7,823 bases of DNA from Lachnospiraceae bacterium (GTDB lineage: Bacteria > Bacillota > Clostridia > Lachnospirales > Lachnospiraceae): the NCBI GenBank assembly GCA_003453515.1, contig DMLD01000012.1:1-7823 (forward strand), written 5' to 3'. Made by a program: the position numbers and the translations under genes. Shown here in pieces: positions 1 through 6,011 of this stretch (within the stretch, counting starts at the first letter, position 1; every line of letters starts with the position of its first letter). Below the pieces are notes generated by a model that was given only the letters and a program-made list of their open reading frames with translations, made no database searches and was not told the origin of the DNA.

Positions 1-344
1 TCGGACACATTTTTCCGTTTTATCTGCATTTCAAGGGCGGCAAGGGTATCGCCGTGTCAGCTGCAGTCATCATCGCCACTTCGGCGGACGGCGGTATCGG
101 GATGTGGATGATATTTATCGGCATAGCCCTGTTCGTGATCATAGTAGTGCTGACCAGATATGTCTCGCTCGGCTCGCTGGCGGTGATGTGGTATTTTCCG
201 ATATACGTGACGCTGAAGTTTTTCGGCAGCGAGTACTATTTCGTGGCGCTGGGACTGGGGCTCATATTTGTAGCATTGAGCTATATCAAGCATGCGGGCA
301 ATATCAAAAGGCTTCTGACGGGAACGGAGAGAAAGTTGTTTTAA
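1..344 (+). CDS. plsY: Glycerol-3-phosphate acyltransferase PlsY, C-terminal part (5' end outside window)
   Basis: This is the last 113 codons of PlsY, the membrane enzyme that moves an acyl group from acyl-phosphate to sn-glycerol-3-phosphate to make lysophosphatidic acid, the first step of bacterial phospholipid synthesis. The reading frame is open from base 3. It begins inside the family's glycine-rich motif (GHIFPFYLHFKGGKG, first 15 visible residues), which contributes to the phosphate/substrate site. Two or three hydrophobic membrane segments follow, and the C-terminus carries the HAGNIKRLLTGTERK signature typical of PlsY. Family members are about 200-215 residues, so roughly the first half, including the SxNxGxxN motif, is missing only because of the window edge. 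A GTG at 54 lies inside the conserved motif region and is not the real start. gpsA follows 61 nt later and supplies the substrate, so the two are probably cotranscribed. Confidence 0.95.
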   Translation, partial: GHIFPFYLHFKGGKGIAVSAAVIIATSADGGIGMWMIFIGIALFVIIVVLTRYVSLGSLAVMWYFPIYVTLKFFGSEYYFVALGLGLIFVALSYIKHAGNIKRLLTGTERKLF

Positions 345-405
345 ACAAGTAAGATCGCGATATAAACAGGTGGGAAATTATATAACATAAGAAGGAGATA
401 TAAAA

Positions 406-1419
406 ATGAGAAAAATAGCATTTTTGGGAGCCGGAAGCTGGGGCACTGCTCTGGCTATATTATGTGCCAACAACGGACATAAGGTAACTATCTGGTCCGC
501 CGTAGAGTCGGAGTTAGAGATGCTGAGAGTGAATCATGAGCACAAGGACAGACTGCCCGGAGTGATACTCCCCGATACGATCGATATCGAGTCTGACATC
601 AAAAAAGCCTGTGACGACAAGGACATAATCGTATTTTCCGTAGCGTCACCCTTTGTCAGGTCAACGGCTGAGAGGATCAGGGATCTCGTCAAAAAGGATC
701 AGGTGATAGTCAATGTCGCCAAGGGGATCGAGGACAACACACTCATGACGCTTTGCGAGATAATAGAGGATGTGCTTCCCGATGCCGATGTTGCGGTGCT
801 GTCGGGGCCGAGCCACGCCGAGGAGGTGTCAAAGGGGGTACCGACGACCGTCGTTGTGGGCGCACACTCCGAGAAGACGGCTGCGTTCGTACAGGATGTG
901 TTCATGTGCCCGAACTTCAGAGTCTATACAAGTCCCGATATGATAGGGATAGAGCTTGGCGGTTCTCTGAAAAATGTCATCGCCCTTGCAGCAGGTATAC
1001 TTGACGGAATGAACATGGGAGACAATACAAAGGCTGCTCTGATGACCAGAGGTATCGCCGAGATATCAAGGCTTGGGATCGAACTCGGCGGTCAGATTGA
1101 GACCTTCAGCGGGCTCTCGGGAATAGGAGACCTCATAGTTACATGTACCTCGAAGCATTCGAGAAACCATAACTGCGGATATCTTCTCGGTCAGGGAAAG
1201 ACACTTGAAGAGGCGAAGCAGGAGATAAATCAGGTGGTAGAGGGCGTCAATACCGCTAAGGCCGCCATGAATCTTGCCAACAAAAACCACGTTACCATGC
1301 CTATAGTCGAGCAGATAAATGCGATCCTCTTTGAGAACAAGTCAGCCAAGCAGGCTATGTATGATCTTTTGGAGAGAGATAAGGTCGTGGAGTACAAATC
1401 TCTTAAGTGGGACAGATAG
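406..1419 (+). CDS. gpsA: NAD(P)-dependent glycerol-3-phosphate dehydrogenase GpsA
   Basis: This 337-residue cytoplasmic enzyme reduces dihydroxyacetone phosphate to sn-glycerol-3-phosphate for phospholipid synthesis. The length is typical of the family. The N-terminal Rossmann domain opens with GAGSWGTA at residues 8-15 (dinucleotide binding). NVAKGIE (103-109) and SGPSHAEE (133-140) are the usual substrate/cofactor loops. GGSLKN (185-190) carries the catalytic Lys189. GLSGIGDLIVTC (236-247) followed by SKHSRN (249-254) is the C-terminal domain signature with Asp242 and the substrate-binding Arg253-Asn254. All expected key residues are present. The ATG at 406 is preceded by a strong AAGGAG at 392-397 with 8 nt spacing. 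It lies directly downstream of plsY, the enzyme that consumes its product, an arrangement common in clostridia. No clear terminator follows the stop, so some read-through into the next unit is possible. Confidence 0.97.
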   Translation: MRKIAFLGAGSWGTALAILCANNGHKVTIWSAVESELEMLRVNHEHKDRLPGVILPDTIDIESDIKKACDDKDIIVFSVASPFVRSTAERIRDLVKKDQVIVNVAKGIEDNTLMTLCEIIEDVLPDADVAVLSGPSHAEEVSKGVPTTVVVGAHSEKTAAFVQDVFMCPNFRVYTSPDMIGIELGGSLKNVIALAAGILDGMNMGDNTKAALMTRGIAEISRLGIELGGQIETFSGLSGIGDLIVTCTSKHSRNHNCGYLLGQGKTLEEAKQEINQVVEGVNTAKAAMNLANKNHVTMPIVEQINAILFENKSAKQAMYDLLERDKVVEYKSLKWDR

Positions 1420-1428
1420 ATAAATTTG

Positions 1429-1457
1429 TTGCGCATCAATGATTTTTATGGTATAAT
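1429..1457 (+). promoter_or_regulatory. Extended -10 promoter for the foldase-FapA-HD-GYP unit
   Basis: A perfect TATAAT at 1452-1457 is preceded by TG one base upstream (1449-1450), the extended -10 form. A weak -35 candidate TTGCGC (1429-1434) lies 17 nt upstream. The extended -10 would compensate for the poor -35. The predicted transcript starts near 1464 and has a leader of about 108 nt. The -10 is the centre of a 7-1-7 inverted repeat at 1448-1462 (ATGGTAT / ATACCAT), which might be an operator or chance. Confidence 0.75.
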
Positions 1458-1526
1458 ACCATCAAATTGTTAAGCTTACACAGCGATCATGGTTCAAGGG
1501 AGCGCTTTTATATACGGTGCATCCTT

Positions 1527-1562
1527 AATTACAAGTATCAAGGAAATTATAAGTATCAAGGA
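1527..1562 (+). repeat. 18-bp tandem duplication spanning the ribosome binding site region
   Basis: Two adjacent 18-nt units, 1527-1544 and 1545-1562, differ at one position (C1532 versus T1550). Each unit ends in AAGTATCAAGGA, so the AAGGA core is present twice. The second copy continues into AAGGAGG and is the functional ribosome site of the downstream gene. The first copy lies 18 nt further upstream with no start codon at the right distance. This looks like a small slippage duplication in the leader. Confidence 0.85.
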
Positions 1563-1564
1563 GG
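1558..1564 (+). promoter_or_regulatory. Ribosome binding site that fixes the GTG start at 1572
   Basis: AAGGAGG at 1558-1564 is seven nt upstream of GTG 1572. The frame is open further upstream (to a TTG at 1467). That extension would translate the tandem repeat and bury the lipoprotein signal peptide 35 residues inside the protein. The strong site, together with the signal peptide starting right at this codon, settles the start. Confidence 0.9.
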
Positions 1565-1571
1565 AAGAAAA

Positions 1572-2753
1572 GTGAGTAAAAGATTTGGTGCAGCGGTGAC
1601 GATCGCTGCCGTATGTGTGCTTTCGGCTATGTGCTTGGTCGGATGCTCATGGGGAGATGTAGCAGAGAAGTTTGTCGGTGCCGACGGAAGTGCGGTGAGC
1701 GGCGGATCGGCATCAGGGGGCGCCGTAGATATAGGCGATCTTCCGGTTTATGTATCGGGACAGGCTGTTGAGATAGAGCCTTATGATGTCAATGAGATCG
1801 TGACATTGTCTGAATACAAGGGAGTCGAGGTCGACTGTACGGTCCAGGACTCTGAGCTGCAGGAGGGCATAGATGATCTCATTGAGCAGCATCCGAAGCA
1901 GGTCAAGACAGGTACTGCCAAGACCGGTATGACCGTAAATATCGACTATAAGGGGAAGCTTAACGGCAAGGCGTTTGACGGAGGCTCGGCAGAGGGAACA
2001 TCGATCACTCTCGGAGAGAGCGGCATGATACCGGGATTTGACGACGGTATCATCGGTATGAAGGTCGGTGAGACAAAGGATGTTGAGCTTACCTTCCCGG
2101 AGGAGTATCCGAACAACGAGGATCTCGCCGGCAAGAAGACCGTATTTACGATGAAGCTGAACTACATCGAGGAGAAGGCAGAGTTCGACGATGCATTTGT
2201 CAAGGAGAACACTGATTACAAGACCGTCGATGAGTACAAGGCCGCCAAGAGAAGCGAGCTTGCCGAGACCAAGAAGAGTGCCAAGGCAACGACTGCTCTT
2301 CAGAAGATCGTTTCAGAGTCCAAGGTGTCAAAGGTACCGCCCACGCTTTTGGTCGCAGAGCGTGAGATGATCCGTTCGCAGATGCAGGCGCAGATGGCAC
2401 AGTACGGTATGACCATGGATCAGGCAATGGAGATGCAGGGGATGACTGCCGATCAGTTCGAACAGAATCTCATCGGTCAGGCACAGTCAATGGCTGAGAG
2501 TGAGCTCATCATGGAGGCGATTGCCGTCAAGGAGAATATAGACATAAGCGATAAGGCTGTGGATGATTATATCCAGCAGATGGTAAGCGGATCAAAGGAC
2601 GAAGAGGGCAATTCGATAACTATTGACAAGGTAAAGGAAAACTACACCAGCTTCTACGGAACAGCGATGAAGTTTGAGAGATATATGAGAAGCTCTCTCA
2701 TATATACCAAGGTTTCCGAGCTTGTAGGTAATGCTGCGAAGATAATCGAGTAG
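1572..2753 (+). CDS. Surface lipoprotein foldase: FKBP-type prolyl isomerase plus trigger-factor C-terminal domain
   Basis: This is a predicted 393-residue lipoprotein peptidyl-prolyl cis-trans isomerase. Starting at GTG 1572, residues 1-25 form a signal peptide (KR, hydrophobic core, lipobox L22-V23-G24 before Cys25). A Ser/Gly/Ala-rich linker follows. Residues about 115-200 match the trigger-factor FKBP domain: VNIDYKGKLNGKAFDGG, then MIPGFDDGIIGMKVGE and YPNNEDLAGKKTVF. Residues about 205-390 resemble the helical trigger-factor C-terminal chaperone domain, including the VPPTLLVAEREM segment and AESELIMEAIAVKENIDIS. The N-terminal ribosome-binding domain of true trigger factor (with its GFRxGxxP motif) is absent and is replaced by the export signal. 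It therefore probably folds exported proteins at the outer membrane face, a role filled by PrsA in Bacillus. A methionine-rich stretch lies at 266-291 (8 Met in 26). FapA follows after 21 nt. The domain assignment is firm; the in vivo role is inferred. Confidence 0.9.
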   Translation: MSKRFGAAVTIAAVCVLSAMCLVGCSWGDVAEKFVGADGSAVSGGSASGGAVDIGDLPVYVSGQAVEIEPYDVNEIVTLSEYKGVEVDCTVQDSELQEGIDDLIEQHPKQVKTGTAKTGMTVNIDYKGKLNGKAFDGGSAEGTSITLGESGMIPGFDDGIIGMKVGETKDVELTFPEEYPNNEDLAGKKTVFTMKLNYIEEKAEFDDAFVKENTDYKTVDEYKAAKRSELAETKKSAKATTALQKIVSESKVSKVPPTLLVAEREMIRSQMQAQMAQYGMTMDQAMEMQGMTADQFEQNLIGQAQSMAESELIMEAIAVKENIDISDKAVDDYIQQMVSGSKDEEGNSITIDKVKENYTSFYGTAMKFERYMRSSLIYTKVSELVGNAAKIIE

Positions 2754-2774
2754 GAGACGATACGGGGGAATTAT

Positions 2775-5180
2775 ATGGCTGAGACTGTAAACCGAGGGCC
2801 CGATATCGATTTGAAGCCTTATATTGAAAAAGGCTTTGACAGGATGCAGTGCGAGCAGATCCGCCGCGGCATCATAGATAAGGTCGATGTATCAGTATAC
2901 ACTGACCTTAAGTTTGATGCGCTTCAGATGCGGGAGATTAGAAGAGGCATGAAGGCGGGGCTCGATATTTCACTGTATGCAAGACACGATCTCAACTCAT
3001 ATCAGATGAGGGAGGTCAGGGTCGGTATCGAAAAGGGGATCGACATGACAGCCTTCGTAAAACCCGAATATTCTCCGTTGACAATAAGAGCCCTTGCTGT
3101 CGGCAAGGAGAACGATATCGATGCCATGTATGCCATCAACAACGGCTTTGCCGGGAAGAAGGCACTTCTCTATGTGCAGGGCAAGATGGCAGACGTGGAT
3201 ATCATGGCATATCTGAAGAGAGGGCTTGCGGAAGACCAGATAGAGGCTGTCATAGAGGCAGGAAAAAAGAATATAGATCTCACTCCGTTCCTGGGACTCA
3301 ATCTTTATGGGGTACAGCTGTCAGAGATCACACTTGCATTGGAGAAGGGACTTAGTGTCTCTTCTTTTGCAAATGGCGGGTACAATTGGATACAGATGCA
3401 CGAGATCGTAAGACAGCTCGAAAAGGGTATCGACATAAAGCCAATACTTAACAGAGATTTTTCCGTCGAACAGATGAGAGAGATCTGTATGGGGATCGAA
3501 AAGGGACTTGACGTCACGAGATTTGCCAAGCCCGGCTATGAGCCCGATGAGATGGCGGAAATCCGTGAGAAGATGTTCAAGGAGGGAGATTTCGAAAACA
3601 GGATAGACGAGATCCTTTCCAATGCGCTTGTGTCTGATCTGCTCACTATGGACGACCTTCCGCAGATCGATTTCGATATCGGATCCGAGGCGCAGAAGCT
3701 TCTTGAACAGGAAGAGGTCGTCAATCCTGCGGTAGAGCTTGCCAAGGAGCTTATCGGCAATACCGTTGAAAGGATAGAAAAAACAAAAGAAGTTGAGACC
3801 GAGCTCAAACGCGATATACACATTGTGGTTGCAGAGGACAAGATGAGCGCGACTCTTAATATTACCCAGCCCTCTAACGATACCAAGATCGGAGTCAGAG
3901 AGATAACAAAGGCTCTGAGAGAGTACGATGTCAAGCAGGGCATCAAGCAGGATGTCATCAAAAAGGTCGTTGATGAGCAGCTGTATTTCACGGATATAGT
4001 CGTGGCAGAGGGCAAGCAGCCGATCAAGGGCGAGGACGGAAGGTTTGACTACCACTTCAGAAAAGAGGTCAAAGCGACGCCGAAGATACTGCCAAACGGT
4101 GCAGTGGATTACAAGGGCATCGAGCTGTTTGAGACTGTCGAGAAGGGACAGGTCATCGCCGATTATATCCCCGCGACCGGCGGTGAGTTCGGCTACGACA
4201 TAGAGGGAAATTTAATCAATCCGGAGAGAGGACGTGAGCTTCCTACGCTTAAGGGCAAGGGCTTTCATGCTTCGGAGGATAAAAAGCAATACATATCGGA
4301 CATTACGGGTATCATCGAGTGGATAGACGACGAGACCATAGAGATCAGAAATGTCTATGTGGTAGACGGCGATGTCGATCTCTCGGTCGGCAACGTTAAC
4401 TTTGACGGTGATGTCGAGATAAGAGGAAATGTCGATGCCGATTTCATGATAAGTGCATCGGGCAATGTCTCCATAGCAGGCAACTGTGAGGCATGCTCCA
4501 TATTTGCCGGTAAGGATATCCTGATACAGGGCGGCGTCCAGGGCAGGGGAACCAGTGAGATAAATGCGGGCGGATCGCTCATCGGACAATTTTTCGAGTC
4601 CTGCAAGGCGATTAAGGCAGGTGAGGACATGACATGTACCTATCTGCTGAACTGTGATACCTGCTGTGAAGGAAAACTGAGCGTTGCCGGCAGAAGAGGC
4701 GTTATCATAGGCGGACATACCATCGCCAAGATGGGTATGGAGTGCTTCGGTATTGGTAATCTTGCCGAGTCCAAATCGATTGTCGAGGTCGGCGTCGGAG
4801 AGGGCGATACCAGGGCTTATACCGAGCTTATGAACAAGTGTGAAAAGGTTCAAAATGATATAAAGACACTTGAAAACGGTATCGAAAAGATCATGGCGAT
4901 GGAAAAACGCGATCCGAAGGTCGACGAGCTCTACGATAAGCTGACCGATGCTCTGTATACGCAGAAGAAGGAGCTGAAGGAGCTGCTTGAGGAACGCGAG
5001 ATAAGCATAGTCAAGATGAGCGCGAGGAAGGATGCCAAGATAGAGGTAAAGGGAACTGTTTATCCGGGAACCAGGGTTATCATAAGCTCTGATCTGTATA
5101 TGGTCAAAGAGACTATCAAAAACGTAAGGTTTGTAAAGCGGGATGGTGTTGTGGGCTATGTGGTTCGCACCAAGTTTTGA
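2775..5180 (+). CDS. FapA/DUF342 family protein with N-terminal array of 26-residue repeats
   Basis: This is an 801-residue, apparently cytoplasmic protein with no signal peptide or membrane segment. Residues 12-267 are nine complete 26-residue repeats and a partial tenth. Residues 268-345 are an acidic, probably helical linker. Residues about 346-450 match the FapA N-terminal domain (VVAEGKQPIKGEDGRFDYHF at 409-428). Residues about 455-675 are the FapA core: the GQVIADYIPATGGEFGYDIEGN block, then a glycine- and aspartate-punctuated right-handed beta-helix (GDVDLSVGNVNFDGDVEIRG at 532-551; GRRGVIIGG at 639-647). Residues about 682-745 are a charged coiled coil, and a short beta segment ends the protein. 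The ATG at 2775 is the first start after the preceding stop, with a G-rich site at 2764-2768. Known FapA proteins are linked to flagellar assembly or polar organisation (Vibrio), but no flagellar genes are visible here, so I leave the symbol blank. The HD-GYP gene follows 12 nt later and is likely a functional partner. The family call is firm; the function is unknown. Confidence 0.88.
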   Translation: MAETVNRGPDIDLKPYIEKGFDRMQCEQIRRGIIDKVDVSVYTDLKFDALQMREIRRGMKAGLDISLYARHDLNSYQMREVRVGIEKGIDMTAFVKPEYSPLTIRALAVGKENDIDAMYAINNGFAGKKALLYVQGKMADVDIMAYLKRGLAEDQIEAVIEAGKKNIDLTPFLGLNLYGVQLSEITLALEKGLSVSSFANGGYNWIQMHEIVRQLEKGIDIKPILNRDFSVEQMREICMGIEKGLDVTRFAKPGYEPDEMAEIREKMFKEGDFENRIDEILSNALVSDLLTMDDLPQIDFDIGSEAQKLLEQEEVVNPAVELAKELIGNTVERIEKTKEVETELKRDIHIVVAEDKMSATLNITQPSNDTKIGVREITKALREYDVKQGIKQDVIKKVVDEQLYFTDIVVAEGKQPIKGEDGRFDYHFRKEVKATPKILPNGAVDYKGIELFETVEKGQVIADYIPATGGEFGYDIEGNLINPERGRELPTLKGKGFHASEDKKQYISDITGIIEWIDDETIEIRNVYVVDGDVDLSVGNVNFDGDVEIRGNVDADFMISASGNVSIAGNCEACSIFAGKDILIQGGVQGRGTSEINAGGSLIGQFFESCKAIKAGEDMTCTYLLNCDTCCEGKLSVAGRRGVIIGGHTIAKMGMECFGIGNLAESKSIVEVGVGEGDTRAYTELMNKCEKVQNDIKTLENGIEKIMAMEKRDPKVDELYDKLTDALYTQKKELKELLEEREISIVKMSARKDAKIEVKGTVYPGTRVIISSDLYMVKETIKNVRFVKRDGVVGYVVRTKF
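2808..3575 (+). repeat. Array of nine full and one partial 26-codon (78-bp) repeats inside the FapA-like gene
   Basis: The repeats begin at residues 12, 38, 64, 90, 116, 142, 168, 194, 220 and (partial) 246, with exact 26-residue spacing and no indels. Within a unit, position 1 is Asp (once Ser), 5 is usually Tyr/Phe, 10 is always Phe/Tyr/Leu, 14 is Gln in seven of nine, 15 is mostly Met/Ile/Leu, 17 Glu, 18 Ile/Val, 21 often Gly, and 23-25 often Glu-Lys-Gly. Repeats 4 and 5 are the most diverged. The pattern suggests a short turn plus one longer amphipathic helix per unit, stacking as an alpha-solenoid for protein binding. DNA identity between units is only moderate, so this is an old array rather than a recent expansion. 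I recall similar units in other clostridial proteins of unknown function, but cannot name a family. Confidence 0.9.
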
Positions 5181-5192
5181 TAGGAGGCATAT

Positions 5193-5843
5193 ATGACACA
5201 GGAAGCCGGCATCAAGATGGCAAGATATTTTGGCGGGATCATCGAGAACAGGGATGCTATATCCACCCAACACGCAAGAAGGGTTGGGATGATAAGCTAT
5301 GTCCTGATCGCGAAGGTCAAAAGCCTGTTTCCCGAGTATCATCTGACCGAGCAGGATATAAGGATGATATCAAGTGCGGCAACCATGCATGACATCGGAA
5401 AGCTGAAGTTGCCCGACAGGATAGTCAATAAAGCCACCAGACTTACGGAGGATGAGTACGAGTTTTACAAGAGCCATACGCACAAGGGAAAGAAGATATT
5501 TGACGAGGTGGTCAGGCACCTTCCGAAGGATGACCCGGACAGAGTATTTTTCAAATGCTGTTCCGTGATATGCCAGAACCATCATGAACGCTTTGACGGA
5601 GGGGGATATCCCAAGCAGCTAAAGGGAGACAAGATTCCCATAGGTGCACAGGTTGTCGGTCTTGCGGACGCATACGACGATGCCGTCAGTGACAGACTTT
5701 ACAAGAAGGCGCTGCCGAGACTCGAGGTCTACAATATGGTGATGAGCGGTGAACTCGGAGCCTTTTCCCCGAGGCTGATACACGCATTTGTACAGTCCAG
5801 ATCAAGTATAGAGGAGCTGATGTCAAGAGAGGATAAAAAATAA
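5193..5843 (+). CDS. Stand-alone HD-GYP domain phosphohydrolase (putative c-di-GMP phosphodiesterase)
   Basis: This 216-residue protein consists of an HD-GYP domain with almost nothing else. In order it has THE first metal-ligand segment TQHARRVG (His27), the HD dyad HDIGKLKLPDRIVNK (His66-Asp67), SHTHKGKKIF (His95 aligned as ligand), the signature NHHERFDGGGYP (His130, His131, Gly138-Tyr139-Pro140), and LADAYDDAVSDRLY (Asp159). Enzymes of this family hydrolyse cyclic di-GMP to pGpG/GMP using a two- or three-metal centre. The extra Glu four residues before the first His in three-metal members is Ile23 here, pointing to the two-metal type. There is no receiver or sensor domain, so any input probably comes from a partner protein. 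The ATG at 5193 has AGGAGG at 5182-5187 with 5 nt spacing, and the gene starts 12 nt after the FapA-like gene. The family is certain; the substrate is inferred from the complete GYP signature. Confidence 0.93.
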   Translation: MTQEAGIKMARYFGGIIENRDAISTQHARRVGMISYVLIAKVKSLFPEYHLTEQDIRMISSAATMHDIGKLKLPDRIVNKATRLTEDEYEFYKSHTHKGKKIFDEVVRHLPKDDPDRVFFKCCSVICQNHHERFDGGGYPKQLKGDKIPIGAQVVGLADAYDDAVSDRLYKKALPRLEVYNMVMSGELGAFSPRLIHAFVQSRSSIEELMSREDKK

Positions 5844-5871
5844 TTTTTTTGCCTCGATTTGTAGTAACAAA

Positions 5872-5900
5872 TTGACATATGTTGTCGACTGTTGTAGTAT
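5872..5900 (+). promoter_or_regulatory. Putative upstream promoter (P1) after the HD-GYP gene
   Basis: TTGACA at 5872-5877 is a perfect -35. TAGTAT at 5895-5900 is an acceptable -10 at the ideal 17-nt spacing. Transcription would begin near 5907 and run into the hairpin at 5934-5960. It could yield a short RNA or a longer leader for the NlpC/P60 gene. The -35 overlaps the end of a small inverted repeat (ATTTGT / ACAAAT, 5857-5872). Confidence 0.55.
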
Positions 5901-5933
5901 TTATATGCTAAATATAGTGTAACATACCATTTT

Positions 5934-5967
5934 TCGCCCTCTTCAGATCGGAGAGGGCGATCGTTTT
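5934..5967 (+). terminator. Hairpin with short T tract, probable intrinsic terminator
   Basis: A perfect 9-bp stem, TCGCCCTCT (5934-5942) with AGAGGGCGA (5952-5960), has a 9-nt loop. It is followed by TCG and then TTTT (5964-5967). The GC-rich stem is convincing, but the T tract is short and interrupted, so termination may be partial. It lies about 90 nt after the HD-GYP stop and just before the strong P2 promoter. The most natural role is to end the foldase-FapA-HD-GYP transcript. Confidence 0.6.
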
Positions 5968-5981
5968 GTGCAAAAAAAGAG

Positions 5982-6010
5982 TTGACATTTTTAATAAACA
6001 GCGTTATAAT
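5982..6010 (+). promoter_or_regulatory. Consensus sigma-A promoter (P2) for the NlpC/P60 gene
   Basis: TTGACA at 5982-5987 and TATAAT at 6005-6010 match the housekeeping consensus at all twelve positions, with 17-nt spacing. The predicted start is near 6017, giving a leader of about 60 nt. A promoter this strong usually needs repression to be controlled, which is relevant to the repeated TGTAACA sites immediately downstream. Confidence 0.9.
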
Positions 6011-6011
6011 T

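Noticed and set aside
1420..1450. Terminator after gpsA
   Set aside because: No GC-rich stem followed by a T tract is present. The short T run at 1443-1447 has no hairpin before it.
1467..1571. Longer form of the foldase starting at TTG 1467
   Set aside because: It would place the lipoprotein signal peptide internally, starts at the predicted transcription start with no room for a ribosome site, and ignores the strong AAGGAGG before GTG 1572.
1489..1575. 28-codon leader ORF (ATG 1489) whose TGA overlaps the GTG start of the foldase gene as GTGA
   Set aside because: There is no Shine-Dalgarno sequence before the ATG, and the composition looks like leader DNA read through the tandem repeat. 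The overlap is suggestive of coupling but a single coincidence; ribosome profiling or conservation would be needed.
3321..4055. 244-codon open frame on the - strand
   Set aside because: It is antisense to the repeat region of the FapA-like gene. Its apparent regularity mirrors the 78-bp repeat on the other strand.
4212..5342. 376-codon open frame on the - strand opposite the FapA-like and HD-GYP genes
   Set aside because: It is antisense to two genes with clear family motifs, spans their junction, shows no recognisable motifs and lacks a convincing ribosome site. It is a shadow of codon bias in the + strand genes.
5835..5850. A-run and T-run at the end of the HD-GYP gene as a terminator
   Set aside because: The pairing is only A-T with a 3-nt loop. 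The GC-rich hairpin at 5934-5960 is a much better candidate.
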